The notes under the pieces are model-generated. The model was not told the DNA's origin. It searched no databases and saw only the letters and a list, made by a program, of their open reading frames with translations. 14,384 bases of DNA from Saprospiraceae bacterium. Its GTDB lineage: Bacteria; Bacteroidota; Bacteroidia; Chitinophagales; Saprospiraceae. The translations under genes and the position numbers were made by a program. The DNA lies in NCBI GenBank assembly GCA_013001805.1, contig JABDLW010000138.1, positions 1 to 14,384 on the forward strand, in the 5' to 3' direction. Positions 6,861 to 14,351 of the stretch are shown here, in pieces. The first letter of the stretch is position 1. Each line of letters starts with the position of its first letter.

Positions 6861-9653
6861 TTAAGGATCACAAGGTTGAATATCCACGGTAAAAATCGCA
6901 CCAGCGCGAACTTCAAAAAGTGCATTCAAATCAATGTTTGAACCCGATTTAAATAATACGTTACCACTACCCGGTAAGATGACTTCTCCACTCGTTTCTA
7001 CCTGCTGGATAGCATGGTAGGTGCCTTGGGGCAGATATTGATCGTCAAGGGCAATCATATTTTCTGCGCAGGGAAGCGGCGGCTCAGGAAATGAACTGAC
7101 GCAAATATCAAATGTGGTGTTTTCCTGGGAAAGTGAACTTGAGTAGACGCGGATAAAATAAGTAGAATCCACCATCGTACTTAGTCCCTCGTTCATGGCA
7201 TCATCCTGACAACTTACCAAAGTGAGAGCAGAGCAATTGCCTTTCCAAACAGACCAGTAAAGAGCTGAGGTCCCACCCTGGATATTGCTTAGAGTCACTT
7301 CATGTACACTGGAGGTTGCGGTAAAGGCAAACCAGACATCATCACTTTCTTGGCCGGAACAGAGATTGTCCTGATTTTGTGAGGCAGTAGCACCGGCCAG
7401 GCTGCCGGATGTAGTCAAGTTGCAGTTTGCATCACTATTTACTGACAGCACCACGGCACCAGCACACTCATCATTTGGAGGAGCGGGCATCCCATAGACA
7501 CAGATATTGAAGGTCCAGTCATCTGGCACCTGATCGGAAAAATGATACACTCGTATATAGTAAGTGTTTGACGGTGTCAACTGACTTGCTTGATAAGTTT
7601 CCGTACCACCTGGGCCATTATTATTGGTACACGACCCGCCAATGGCCATGCCGCATGCAGAAAAAAGTTCAAGAACCGGATCGTAGTCGTTATTTCCTGT
7701 CACGGCAACTGTAGCGCTACTGCCGGTAGCAACAAACTTATACCAAACGTCATCGTCAGCTGTTCCTACACAAGCGGTAAGGGACTTGCTGGCTAATTGA
7801 GAGGTACCGGCTGTACTCGTGCATGCCGTTGTTTGAGTGATGGCAATGGCTGTAGCACATTCATCATTTGGTGCCGGCGATGGTAGCGCTGCCATATTGT
7901 ATCCCGTGCTGACAAAAATATTGCGCATACTGACCAAATCGTTATAATTATATCCCATATTGATAGCGGCCTGAAATACAACGTTAGCCGCATCATTTTG
8001 ATTAGAAGTGGACCCCGTCATACCAATACCATTCCAAAAAGCTTTGTCCGCTTTGGTCTTGCCAATGGCGTCCCAAACTTTCATCATGGCTGTGGACCAA
8101 ATTTGACCATCGGTGTGCACTTGATTAACTAGTCCTCCCGGGTATGCAGCACCATAATTCACCACTCTACCTCCCCAAAATTCATTGTGGCCATCCCAGG
8201 TAAAAACCCAATTGTACTCAGCATCTGAACTATCCCAGTGTCCGAGAGATCGATTGTAGGAGACCGCCCAATAATCGCCACATCCTTCACTGAGGCCTTC
8301 CACCTGAGATAGGGATCCCCCGGTTACCCAATCGTGCAATCCATGTCCCAGCTCATGATGCACGATATCAGAATCTTCGCCATCATCAACCCCACCTTCG
8401 CCAAATGCGAGTTTACCAGAGCTTATAATATAGTGCGAATTATCTGCGCCGCTCAGGCCATGCGGATCAAACTTAACTCCACCGGAATATTGGTAGGGCA
8501 TAATGCCCAAATCCAGAGTCTCATTGATGTAGCGCATAGATGCATCGAGATGGTAGTAAACATTTACGGCTTCAAAAGCATCGCTCTGCCTGGTGAAGTT
8601 AAAGGCTGAAGATGCTTGGGAAAAGGATCCTTTATTCGGAAATTCAAACTCGTCAATCGCCGCGTAGGGGCCCACCAATGTATATGTTGAGCCCACCAGT
8701 GTGAGGTCCTTTAAGATCACGGTGGAACGGGCAGCATTGAGTTCGCTGGTGGCGGCATCGTTGCCATCGACATAACCACCGCCATAGCTGGTCCTGGCTG
8801 TACTGAGCGGATCCGGGTCAAAGACATAGCCGGTACCATTAATCAACATGGGCGGCTTTACAAATTCCTGATCTTTCGGAGTATCTCCATGATCGTGATG
8901 ATAACAGGCCCGGTCTTCTACCGTCAGCAACCGGCCACTAACTGCTCCAACCAAGGCCTCCCAGTGCCCCATGGGGTCATTAGTGGTGAGATTGACTTTA
9001 TGGTACATTTGCTCACTTTTCAAATAGTCCAACAAAACCAGCTCAGTTTTGAGGTCAGTTACCTCACCCTTTACATCGAGATAATTAAAAACTACCTCCT
9101 GCGCCTCTACTGCAGACAATTGAGGTATATCCAGATTGGGCTTAATCTGGTGCTGATAGCTGCTGGAAACAAACGTGACGAATTGGTCCGGGCTGATCGT
9201 GATCGCGAGCTCTGCCCGATATACGGGAATATTCTGCCGAAATTGCCTCAATCTGACGGTGGTACCAGCTTGACTCTCTCGCACCATACTTACATGAAGT
9301 TCAGCCAGATTTTGTTGGTCAATACCAAGTTGAGCGGCCGCGGTCATCAAATATTGCCTGGCCATGGCCTCAGGAGTTGGAGCATCAACTTTCACCCTCT
9401 GATTGTACATGGCAACGGGATAGCCGCTTGCTGTGTTAATCCGCATATTGCTCTGAATCTGAAAAGATTCAGAACGGATTAACTTCCGCTCAAGATGGCT
9501 GGATGAAGAAGGTTTTTGGGCTTTTGCTGAGTTATTAAGCACACATAAAAGTGACAGCAAAATCAGCAGAACTTCAACTCGGCGGGTCATGGTTTGTTCG
9601 TAAAGATGTTGGCGGCCGCTAATATCGGATAAATTTAGCAGAAACAAGTCCAT
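6861..9653 (-). CDS. Secreted M36-like (fungalysin) zinc metallopeptidase with two PPC domains
   Basis: Exported endopeptidase, probably extracellular, for protein degradation. The 930-residue product is arranged as: signal peptide (hydrophobic core about 28-40, cleavage near AKAQ at 46); fungalysin/thermolysin-type propeptide (about 60-240, with LRQFRQNIPVYRAEL); catalytic domain (about 260-590) with HHELGHGLHDW giving H433-E434-x-x-H437, third ligand E456 in LSEGCGDYW, and the HTDGQIWS block (H513) expected for transition-state binding; then two PPC-like beta domains, each opening with PNDEC (about 595-721 and 726-853); then a C-terminal module (about 862-930, VLFKSGSNIDLNALFEV) like the 3-coathanger stack domain of Bacteroidota secreted proteins. 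The start is ATG at 9653, chosen for a perfect AGGAGG seven bases upstream; this leaves 21 residues before MTRRVEVLLILLSL, whose own ATG (9590) would give a normal signal peptide but lacks a ribosome site. All catalytic residues are present. Confidence 0.92.
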   Translation of the reverse strand: MDLFLLNLSDISGRQHLYEQTMTRRVEVLLILLSLLCVLNNSAKAQKPSSSSHLERKLIRSESFQIQSNMRINTASGYPVAMYNQRVKVDAPTPEAMARQYLMTAAAQLGIDQQNLAELHVSMVRESQAGTTVRLRQFRQNIPVYRAELAITISPDQFVTFVSSSYQHQIKPNLDIPQLSAVEAQEVVFNYLDVKGEVTDLKTELVLLDYLKSEQMYHKVNLTTNDPMGHWEALVGAVSGRLLTVEDRACYHHDHGDTPKDQEFVKPPMLINGTGYVFDPDPLSTARTSYGGGYVDGNDAATSELNAARSTVILKDLTLVGSTYTLVGPYAAIDEFEFPNKGSFSQASSAFNFTRQSDAFEAVNVYYHLDASMRYINETLDLGIMPYQYSGGVKFDPHGLSGADNSHYIISSGKLAFGEGGVDDGEDSDIVHHELGHGLHDWVTGGSLSQVEGLSEGCGDYWAVSYNRSLGHWDSSDAEYNWVFTWDGHNEFWGGRVVNYGAAYPGGLVNQVHTDGQIWSTAMMKVWDAIGKTKADKAFWNGIGMTGSTSNQNDAANVVFQAAINMGYNYNDLVSMRNIFVSTGYNMAALPSPAPNDECATAIAITQTTACTSTAGTSQLASKSLTACVGTADDDVWYKFVATGSSATVAVTGNNDYDPVLELFSACGMAIGGSCTNNNGPGGTETYQASQLTPSNTYYIRVYHFSDQVPDDWTFNICVYGMPAPPNDECAGAVVLSVNSDANCNLTTSGSLAGATASQNQDNLCSGQESDDVWFAFTATSSVHEVTLSNIQGGTSALYWSVWKGNCSALTLVSCQDDAMNEGLSTMVDSTYFIRVYSSSLSQENTTFDICVSSFPEPPLPCAENMIALDDQYLPQGTYHAIQQVETSGEVILPGSGNVLFKSGSNIDLNALFEVRAGAIFTVDIQPCDP

Positions 9654-9660
9654 CACCTGT

Positions 9661-9667
9661 CCTCCTT
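9661..9667 (-). promoter_or_regulatory. Strong Shine-Dalgarno for the M36 peptidase
   Basis: The minus strand reads AAGGAGG at 9667-9661, then ACAGGTG and ATG (9653). Spacing is seven bases to this ATG and four to the in-frame GTG at 9656. Other genes here mostly lack such a site, so this points to the start at 9653 rather than the signal-peptide-proximal ATG at 9590, and suggests strong translation. Confidence 0.65.
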
Positions 9668-9823
9668 AAAACAAGTCGTTGCTATGAAAATAACCCACCT
9701 TGCACCGACTACGGCAGTATCGGTATTTTATTTGCAATGGATGGAGAGCTAGACTTTGTAATAGCAAACTTTGATGCATGGACCAGGTTATCCAGTCCCC
9801 TGAGATCTGACCCACCTGTTTCG

Positions 9824-9849
9824 CAAATTATGGCAGTACACAAATTATG
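9824..9849. repeat. Tandem CAAATTATG direct repeats, 17-base period
   Basis: CAAATTATG occurs at 9824-9832 and 9841-9849, between the oxidoreductase stop and the peptidase start, about 170-200 bases upstream of the latter. The second copy abuts the oxidoreductase stop codon. It may be a regulator-binding repeat for the peptidase or simply chance in A/T-rich DNA. No terminator-like hairpin with a T-run was seen in this 196-base gap. Confidence 0.2.
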
Positions 9850-11319
9850 CTAAACCTCCCAGCCTTCACGATAGGTCCGGCCTACAAATTGATTGGCCTC
9901 TTCCAAATTAGTAATGCGAATATTATTTCCGTCCCACAACAATTTCTTCCGGCCAAAGAACTCTCTGTTCCCCTTGCTATTTTCTTTTTGAAGCATATAA
10001 CTTCGAATAGCTAAATTTCCCATTAGAACTGTTTCGGTCATGGGCCCGGCATAATCAAAGGAAGAAGTCAACGCTTTGTGTTCCGGACTGTTAAATCCCG
10101 CCTTACACGCATCGACCCATTTACGGTGATGACCATATTCCGGTTCCTTATCATCTTCTACTTCGGGTCCAAATTCTGTTGTTCCATCATTTAGGTAGAG
10201 TTTGGGCATCAATGGAGAACTGTCATTGATATTTGTCGAAATAATGCCTTTTTCCCCAATAATTAATACACCATTTTGGCTTCCCTCTCCCCCTATGTCA
10301 TGATCTGCCGGTATAATTTCCGGATGCGCTGGCCGGATGCCACCATCACTCCAGGTCATTTCAACTGGTGATTTACTTTTTTCTGTCGCATCAAAATGCA
10401 ACGTAATGAATGAAGATGGCGGACAGCCTTTGGGATGATAATCGGGTGTCCATTTTTGCGAATAAATCGCACTCACACTACACTCGGCATCTGTCGGGTA
10501 TTTTAAACCCAACGTACGAAATGGTATGTCGATTAAATGACAGCCGACGTCACCTAAAGCACCAGTGCCATAATCCCACCAGCCACGCCAACTAAAAGGA
10601 TGTAAGCCCGGTGTATATGCTATTGCATCTGCCGGACCAAGCCAAAGGTCCCAGTGTAAATCATCAGGTTTTTGACTGGGATCGGGATCAGGCATGGCGA
10701 ATCCCTGAGGCCAAACCGGTCGGTTTGTCCATACCTGTACCTTGGAAATCTCACCCAGGGCATCGGAATCAATCCAGTTCTGTACCATACCAAGCAGCGG
10801 ATTGGAGCCACCCTGATTACCCATTTGGGTCACAATTTGATTTTTTCTGGCCAGTTCAGTCAAGATCCTCGCCTCGCGAATATTATGGGTCATCGGTTTT
10901 TGTACATACACATGTATTCCTCTCTCCATGGCAAAAACAGCAGCAGGTGCATGGATGTGGTCTGGAGTAGAAATAGTGACCGCATCAATGTCAGGCTCGT
11001 TATCCAGCATAATCCGATAGTCATGATATGTTTTGGCCTGGGGAAAAGCCTCCAATGAGCTCTTGGCAGATCCGGTGAAGTCAACGTCGCAAAGTGCTGC
11101 CACTCGCTCGCGACCGTTGACTGCTGCATTTCGAATATCACTCCTACCCTTTCCCCCTGCCCCGATGGCAGCCAGGTTTAGCTGATCGCTGGGAGCGGTA
11201 AATCCTTTTCCTCCCAGCACATGTCTCGGAACAATAAAAAATGAAGTGGCCACTGTACCTGTCCTCAAAAAATCCCTTCTTGATCTGATTCCCAATGCAG
11301 ATTTATCCTCTTTTTCCAT
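9850..11319 (-). CDS. Tat-exported Gfo/Idh/MocA family oxidoreductase
   Basis: NAD(P)-dependent sugar or polyol oxidoreductase of the Gfo/Idh/MocA superfamily; the substrate is unknown. The 489-residue product begins with a twin-arginine signal, SRRDFLRTGTVATSFFIVP (13-31), so it is probably exported folded with its cofactor. Next comes the Rossmann motif LNLAAIGAGGKGRSD (47-61; GxGGKG at 53-58), STPDHIHAPAA (117-127), and the conserved Lys of QKPMTHNIREA (K141) that corresponds to the EKP motif. The C-terminal domain has GDVGCHLIDIPFRTLGL (256-272), whose Asp and His are at the usual catalytic positions. HWDLWLGPA and the large C-terminal inserts are typical of the long Tat-type subgroup common in Bacteroidota and Planctomycetota. 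The start is ATG at 11319; the frame extends to a TTG at 11364, but the added residues only precede the Tat signal. Expected roles are carbohydrate or glycoside processing in the periplasm. No PUL genes lie beside it. Confidence 0.88.
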   Translation of the reverse strand: MEKEDKSALGIRSRRDFLRTGTVATSFFIVPRHVLGGKGFTAPSDQLNLAAIGAGGKGRSDIRNAAVNGRERVAALCDVDFTGSAKSSLEAFPQAKTYHDYRIMLDNEPDIDAVTISTPDHIHAPAAVFAMERGIHVYVQKPMTHNIREARILTELARKNQIVTQMGNQGGSNPLLGMVQNWIDSDALGEISKVQVWTNRPVWPQGFAMPDPDPSQKPDDLHWDLWLGPADAIAYTPGLHPFSWRGWWDYGTGALGDVGCHLIDIPFRTLGLKYPTDAECSVSAIYSQKWTPDYHPKGCPPSSFITLHFDATEKSKSPVEMTWSDGGIRPAHPEIIPADHDIGGEGSQNGVLIIGEKGIISTNINDSSPLMPKLYLNDGTTEFGPEVEDDKEPEYGHHRKWVDACKAGFNSPEHKALTSSFDYAGPMTETVLMGNLAIRSYMLQKENSKGNREFFGRKKLLWDGNNIRITNLEEANQFVGRTYREGWEV

Positions 11320-11361
11320 GATTATTTTTACTTTAATTAATTGAAGGGGTAAAATACAATA

Positions 11362-11391
11362 CAAAAATATAGAATCACCATTAATATTAAT
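11362..11391 (-). promoter_or_regulatory. Possible Bacteroidota promoter and AT palindrome upstream of the oxidoreductase
   Basis: On the minus strand TATTTTTG (11369-11362) fits the Bacteroidota -7 element TAnnTTTG, 43 bases upstream of the ATG. No clear TTTG -33 element was seen. Ten bases further upstream is a perfect 12-base palindrome ATTAATATTAAT (11380-11391) that could be an operator overlapping the promoter. This is motif matching only. Confidence 0.3.
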
Positions 11392-11421
11392 TTTTCAGAA
11401 GAGGCTTGCATACGATCCAGT

Positions 11422-11458
11422 CAAAAAATAAAAATTAACCTGGATAAGCCTTGCTTAT
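11422..11458 (-). terminator. Probable rho-independent terminator of rsgA
   Basis: Beginning 23 bases past the rsgA stop, the minus strand forms a perfect 6-base-pair hairpin ATAAGC-AAG-GCTTAT (11458-11444), followed within a few bases by a T-rich run (TTTTTATTTTTTG). The stem is short with only two G-C pairs, so strength is uncertain, but position and T-tract fit a terminator separating rsgA from the oxidoreductase gene. Confidence 0.5.
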
Positions 11459-11481
11459 GGAATAAATCGCTCCGACCGACA

Positions 11482-12558
11482 TCAATATTTATTTTTTCTC
11501 CGTTCCTTCTGTATCCTTTTATAAAGCTTGCCCTGTTGCCTTCCCTTTTCACGTATTTCTCTTGCATTGGCGGAAAATCGAGCTGTTTCCCGCTGCAGTT
11601 TCTGAAAATTGTGATAAGTTGATTCTGAAATTTCCCCCTGTTCAATTGCGAGTAATACGGCACACCCGGTCTCGCTGGTATGAGAACAATCACTGAATTT
11701 ACATTTACTGGCAAAATCCAGAATCTTTTCATAAGTGACCTGAATACCTGTCTGATCATCCGTGACTCCAACTTCCCTCATTCCCGGTGTATCAATTACA
11801 TAACTACCGCCTGCCAGGGGTACAAGCTCGCGATGGCTGGTAGTATGTCTCCCTTTATCAGTAGCGCTGCTAATGGCAGCAGTCTTTAATATTGCACTAC
11901 CCTTGAGATGATTAATTATGGTAGATTTTCCCACTCCCGACGAACCCAGAAAGCAATAGGTATACCCGGGTTGTATCAGCTGTCGAATCTGGTCCAGACC
12001 CTCCCCGGTTACATTACTTACTGCAACGATTGAGATGCTTTGAATTCTACTTGAGATATGCTGATATAACGATGCCAATTCAACCTGGTCAATGAGATCA
12101 ATCTTCGTCAGGATAACTATCGGATCAATGCGAGCAGAATGGCATATCGTCAAGTACCTCTCTAACCTGGCTAAATTAAAATCATGCCCGACCGCCTGCA
12201 CAATAAATGCGTAATCAATATTGGTGGCGATGATTTGTGACTGTCCGAATTTTGCTACAGCCTTACGTTTTAAGGTGGAATACCTGGGTAACACTTGATG
12301 AATAATGGCAAAATCGTCATCCATAACGGAAATGCCAACCCAGTCACCTACAGCCGGAAAATCCTCCCGTGCTTGTGCAGCAAAGCGTAATTGTCCGGTA
12401 ATTTCAGATTGCAGCACCAATTCAGCATGAGCAACCAGGTAGCGTTCTCGATGTTCGGCAACCACCCTGGCCATTTCCAGCCCGTCACGAAGTTGTTCAA
12501 TTAACACTTTTTCGCGATCTACTTGCAGCAAATTCTTACTTAATGCTTCTTTTTCCAT
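11482..12558 (-). CDS. rsgA: Ribosome small-subunit maturation GTPase RsgA
   Basis: Circularly permuted GTPase that binds the 30S subunit late in assembly and promotes RbfA release, working in the cytoplasm. The 358-residue protein has an N-terminal OB-fold (about 40-105, QSEITGQLRFAAQ, FPAVGDWVGI). GTPase motifs follow in permuted order: TKID (G4, 151-154), SNVTGEG (181-187, near G5), GSSGVGKS (P-loop, 205-212), TDKGRHTTSHREL (switch region, 233-245) and DTPGMRE (G3, 256-262). The C-terminal zinc site is C286, C291, H293, C299 (CKFSDCSHTSETGC). A Lys/Arg-rich tail (332-358) suits rRNA binding. All motifs are intact. ATG 12558 is followed by MEKEALSKN; there is no clear ribosome site. A repeat-rich leader lies immediately upstream and a terminator-like hairpin downstream, so it is probably its own transcription unit or the last gene after the racemase-like gene. 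Confidence 0.95.
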   Translation of the reverse strand: MEKEALSKNLLQVDREKVLIEQLRDGLEMARVVAEHRERYLVAHAELVLQSEITGQLRFAAQAREDFPAVGDWVGISVMDDDFAIIHQVLPRYSTLKRKAVAKFGQSQIIATNIDYAFIVQAVGHDFNLARLERYLTICHSARIDPIVILTKIDLIDQVELASLYQHISSRIQSISIVAVSNVTGEGLDQIRQLIQPGYTYCFLGSSGVGKSTIINHLKGSAILKTAAISSATDKGRHTTSHRELVPLAGGSYVIDTPGMREVGVTDDQTGIQVTYEKILDFASKCKFSDCSHTSETGCAVLLAIEQGEISESTYHNFQKLQRETARFSANAREIREKGRQQGKLYKRIQKERRKNKY

Positions 12559-12575
12559 TTTTTTAAATCAGAAAT

Positions 12576-12613
12576 GGCTAATCCTTAGCGCTACCTTAGC
12601 CTAATTAGGTTAA
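12576..12613 (-). promoter_or_regulatory. Nested TTAGC/GCTAA repeats in the rsgA leader
   Basis: In the 93-base gap before rsgA, several elements overlap: GGCTAA (12576-12581) pairs with TTAGCC (12596-12601); GCTAA-TCC-TTAGC (12577-12589) forms a smaller hairpin; CCTTAGC repeats at 12583-12589 and 12594-12600 with an 11-base period; and CCTAATTAGG (12600-12609) is a perfect palindrome. In RNA these pairings exclude one another. It lies 18-55 bases before the start codon. It may be an operator array or a structured leader. Confidence 0.35.
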
Positions 12614-12651
12614 TTCGGGAAAATCAGTGAGTTCAGTTTTTCCTACGCCTT

Positions 12652-13266
12652 TTATCTCTGTAAGTAAGTTATCACGCCATACTCGGGGCTTGCCATTACT
12701 TCTATTGGATAATTGTCCAGATACATTTTCGAATTTTCCATCGATGCCTGGGCTAGAAAAATCGCTTCAGCGGGAGTCGGATTGTTTTTAATATGCCTGG
12801 CAATCTCTTTAACATACCGATCGGCATCACCTGCTATAAAATAAGGCCAGCAATGGCTGCAATCAATTTCGATCACCTCAACCCTTTTCCCCTTGTTTTT
12901 CGCCACTGCCTCAATTAGATTTCTGCTCATGGCTAAAGTAGATTTGGCAGTATAGGCCAGACCAATTTGCTCATAGCGATCGACCAGGTACTCAACCACT
13001 GGTCGATCAATTCTTTCGATGCCGGAAAATTGATCACATGCCTCCCCATATGACGAGCATGTACAAACAATCGTTCCGTTTGTTGCAGCCATTATTTGAT
13101 CCGCTTCCAACTTAAATGCCTCGGTGTCTGCATGACCATTTTCGATAGCATACTTTAATAGCTCTTCATTCACGTAATGTTGCACTTTCGTACCGGGAGC
13201 ATGCTTTTGTACCAAATCTTCGAATCGCTGAATATTTGCCTTAGCTGTGTGCAGAAATGTAATCAT
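12652..13266 (-). CDS. Asp/Glu/hydantoin racemase superfamily protein lacking the second Cys
   Basis: A 204-residue cytoplasmic protein of the Asp/Glu racemase fold, whose members are racemases, isomerases or decarboxylases. The N-terminal half has the TIVCTCSSYGEAC block (65-77) with C70 in the place of the first catalytic Cys. DRPVVEYLVD (87-96) and a middle Rossmann-like strand (VEVIEIDC, 129-136) fit the fold. The second active-site position, which reads LGC(A/T) in cofactor-independent racemases, reads L171-A172-Q173-A174-S175-M176 here, so the second catalytic Cys appears to be Gln. That rules against the standard two-base racemase mechanism and favours a decarboxylase- or isomerase-like or other role. 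A C-x-x-C (C136/C139) is also present. No signal peptide. Start ATG 13266. Downstream of the AraC regulator and 93 bases upstream of rsgA on the same strand. Exact function is unknown. Confidence 0.7.
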   Translation of the reverse strand: MITFLHTAKANIQRFEDLVQKHAPGTKVQHYVNEELLKYAIENGHADTEAFKLEADQIMAATNGTIVCTCSSYGEACDQFSGIERIDRPVVEYLVDRYEQIGLAYTAKSTLAMSRNLIEAVAKNKGKRVEVIEIDCSHCWPYFIAGDADRYVKEIARHIKNNPTPAEAIFLAQASMENSKMYLDNYPIEVMASPEYGVITYLQR

Positions 13267-13441
13267 AGCAGTTTAACATCTTTTATGATGGAGGGGAAGA
13301 TAAATTTAGTGATTTCCATCTAAAAGGGATCATTTAGGATATCAGAATTTTGATCGTCCAGCTGATAACCCTACCTCAATCGAGGGCATTACTGTGATGA
13401 AACATGGCAAATCTTTTATGTTAAGAAGAAGATCTGCAGAT

Positions 13442-14302
13442 TTAATTTTCCAGTTCCTGCAGCGTTTTCCTGAACTCAGAAGGTGTCTTACCCATTGTCG
13501 TTTTAAAATGATGGTTAAAATTTGCAATGTTGTTATATCCACTCTCATAGCAAATCTCAGAAATCCTCTTATCTGATTCCAACAACATGCGGGACGCAAG
13601 ACCTATACGAACCTTCTTTACATACTCCATAAAAGTAATATTGGTCTTACTGCGAAAATACCGGCAAAACGATCCGGGAGCCATGTGTAAAAGAGCCGCA
13701 GCTTCTTCCTGTTTCACTCCACTTTGTATGTTTTGCAGGACGTATTGATATACCAGATTAATTCGGTCCAGGTCTTTTTTGAAGGATTCAGAATAGGGTG
13801 TCACTGAAAGAAATTCTTTTTCCTCAATATCCAGCAATACACAAAATATTTCCAATAAAGTTATATAACTGGGCAAGCCGGTAAGCTTGCATAATTTTTC
13901 CATTTTCTGTCGTACCCGGGCCACCTTCTCCCCCTGAAAAAAAATGCCCTTTGCACTTTCCTTAAGCAACTCCTCTACACAGTGTAGTTCGGGTATGTTA
14001 AAAAAGTCAGAACTAATGATATTTTCATAAAAATGCACAACGATACAGGAGGGTGTTTTACCTTCTTCACAGTACAATATATCCCAACAATGCGGAAGGT
14101 CTGGACCCATCAAAACCAGATCTCCTTCCTCAAAAGGTGCAATATGACTTCCCACGAGTCTTTTACCCGCCCCACATGTGATCAGATTCAACTCGAAATT
14201 CTTATGTGAATGAATCTTAGTGGAGTGATGATTCAGGATCATATTACGGGTGATAAAAGAGTGTTTATCGGGAACATGAATCTTCTCAAATACCAACTCC
14301 AT
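13442..14302 (-). CDS. AraC-family transcriptional regulator
   Basis: Ligand-responsive DNA-binding activator or repressor, cytoplasmic. The 286-residue product has an N-terminal cupin-type sensing domain (about 20-95, with HSHKNFELNLITCGAGKRL at 31-49 and LVLMGPDLPHCWD at 62-74). A helical linker follows. The C-terminal AraC double helix-turn-helix (about 178-284) has VKQEEAAALLHMAPGSFCRY in the first HTH and ISEICYESGYNNIANFNHHF (247-266), then the consensus end GKTPSEFRK, in the second. Length is normal for the family. Start ATG at 14302. The nearest downstream gene is the racemase-like gene, 175 bases away; a regulatory link is plausible but unproven. A near-palindrome ACCTAA-AC-TTAGGT lies 33-46 bases upstream and may be an autoregulatory site. 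Confidence 0.93.
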   Translation of the reverse strand: MELVFEKIHVPDKHSFITRNMILNHHSTKIHSHKNFELNLITCGAGKRLVGSHIAPFEEGDLVLMGPDLPHCWDILYCEEGKTPSCIVVHFYENIISSDFFNIPELHCVEELLKESAKGIFFQGEKVARVRQKMEKLCKLTGLPSYITLLEIFCVLLDIEEKEFLSVTPYSESFKKDLDRINLVYQYVLQNIQSGVKQEEAAALLHMAPGSFCRYFRSKTNITFMEYVKKVRIGLASRMLLESDKRISEICYESGYNNIANFNHHFKTTMGKTPSEFRKTLQELEN

Positions 14303-14334
14303 GGCTACAAAGTTTAAGGTTTCATAAGATCACC

Positions 14335-14351
14335 ACCTAAACTTAGGTTAA
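14335..14351. promoter_or_regulatory. Near-palindrome ACCTAA-AC-TTAGGT upstream of the AraC gene
   Basis: ACCTAA and TTAGGT form a perfect 6-base inverted repeat with a 2-base centre (14335-14348). The right half with its flank reads TTAGGTTAA, identical to 12605-12613 in the rsgA leader, where it also ends a palindrome. An operator for the adjacent AraC protein is a reasonable guess, but AraC sites are usually direct repeats, so this is weak. Confidence 0.3.

Noticed and set aside
8889..9482. 197-codon plus-strand open frame antisense to the M36 peptidase
   Set aside because: It lies wholly within well-supported catalytic and propeptide codons of the peptidase, and its product has no recognisable domain; long antisense frames are expected by chance.
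837..11319. A polysaccharide-utilisation locus built from the barrel protein and the Tat oxidoreductase
   Set aside because: They are separated by about 7.6 kb of unrelated genes, and no SusC/SusD pair, ECF sigma factor or other glycosidase is present.
9850..11364. Longer start (TTG 11364) for the Gfo/Idh oxidoreductase
   Set aside because: The added residues precede a well-placed ATG and Tat signal, and the extension would overlap the putative promoter element.
12618..12643. GGAAAA ... TTTTCC inverted repeat after the racemase-like gene as a terminator
   Set aside because: A 14-base loop, only two G-C pairs and no T-run after the stem on the coding strand; too weak to call.
13342..13599. 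85-codon minus-strand frame overlapping the end of the AraC gene
   Set aside because: It overlaps the second HTH of the AraC regulator in another frame and has no recognisable domain.
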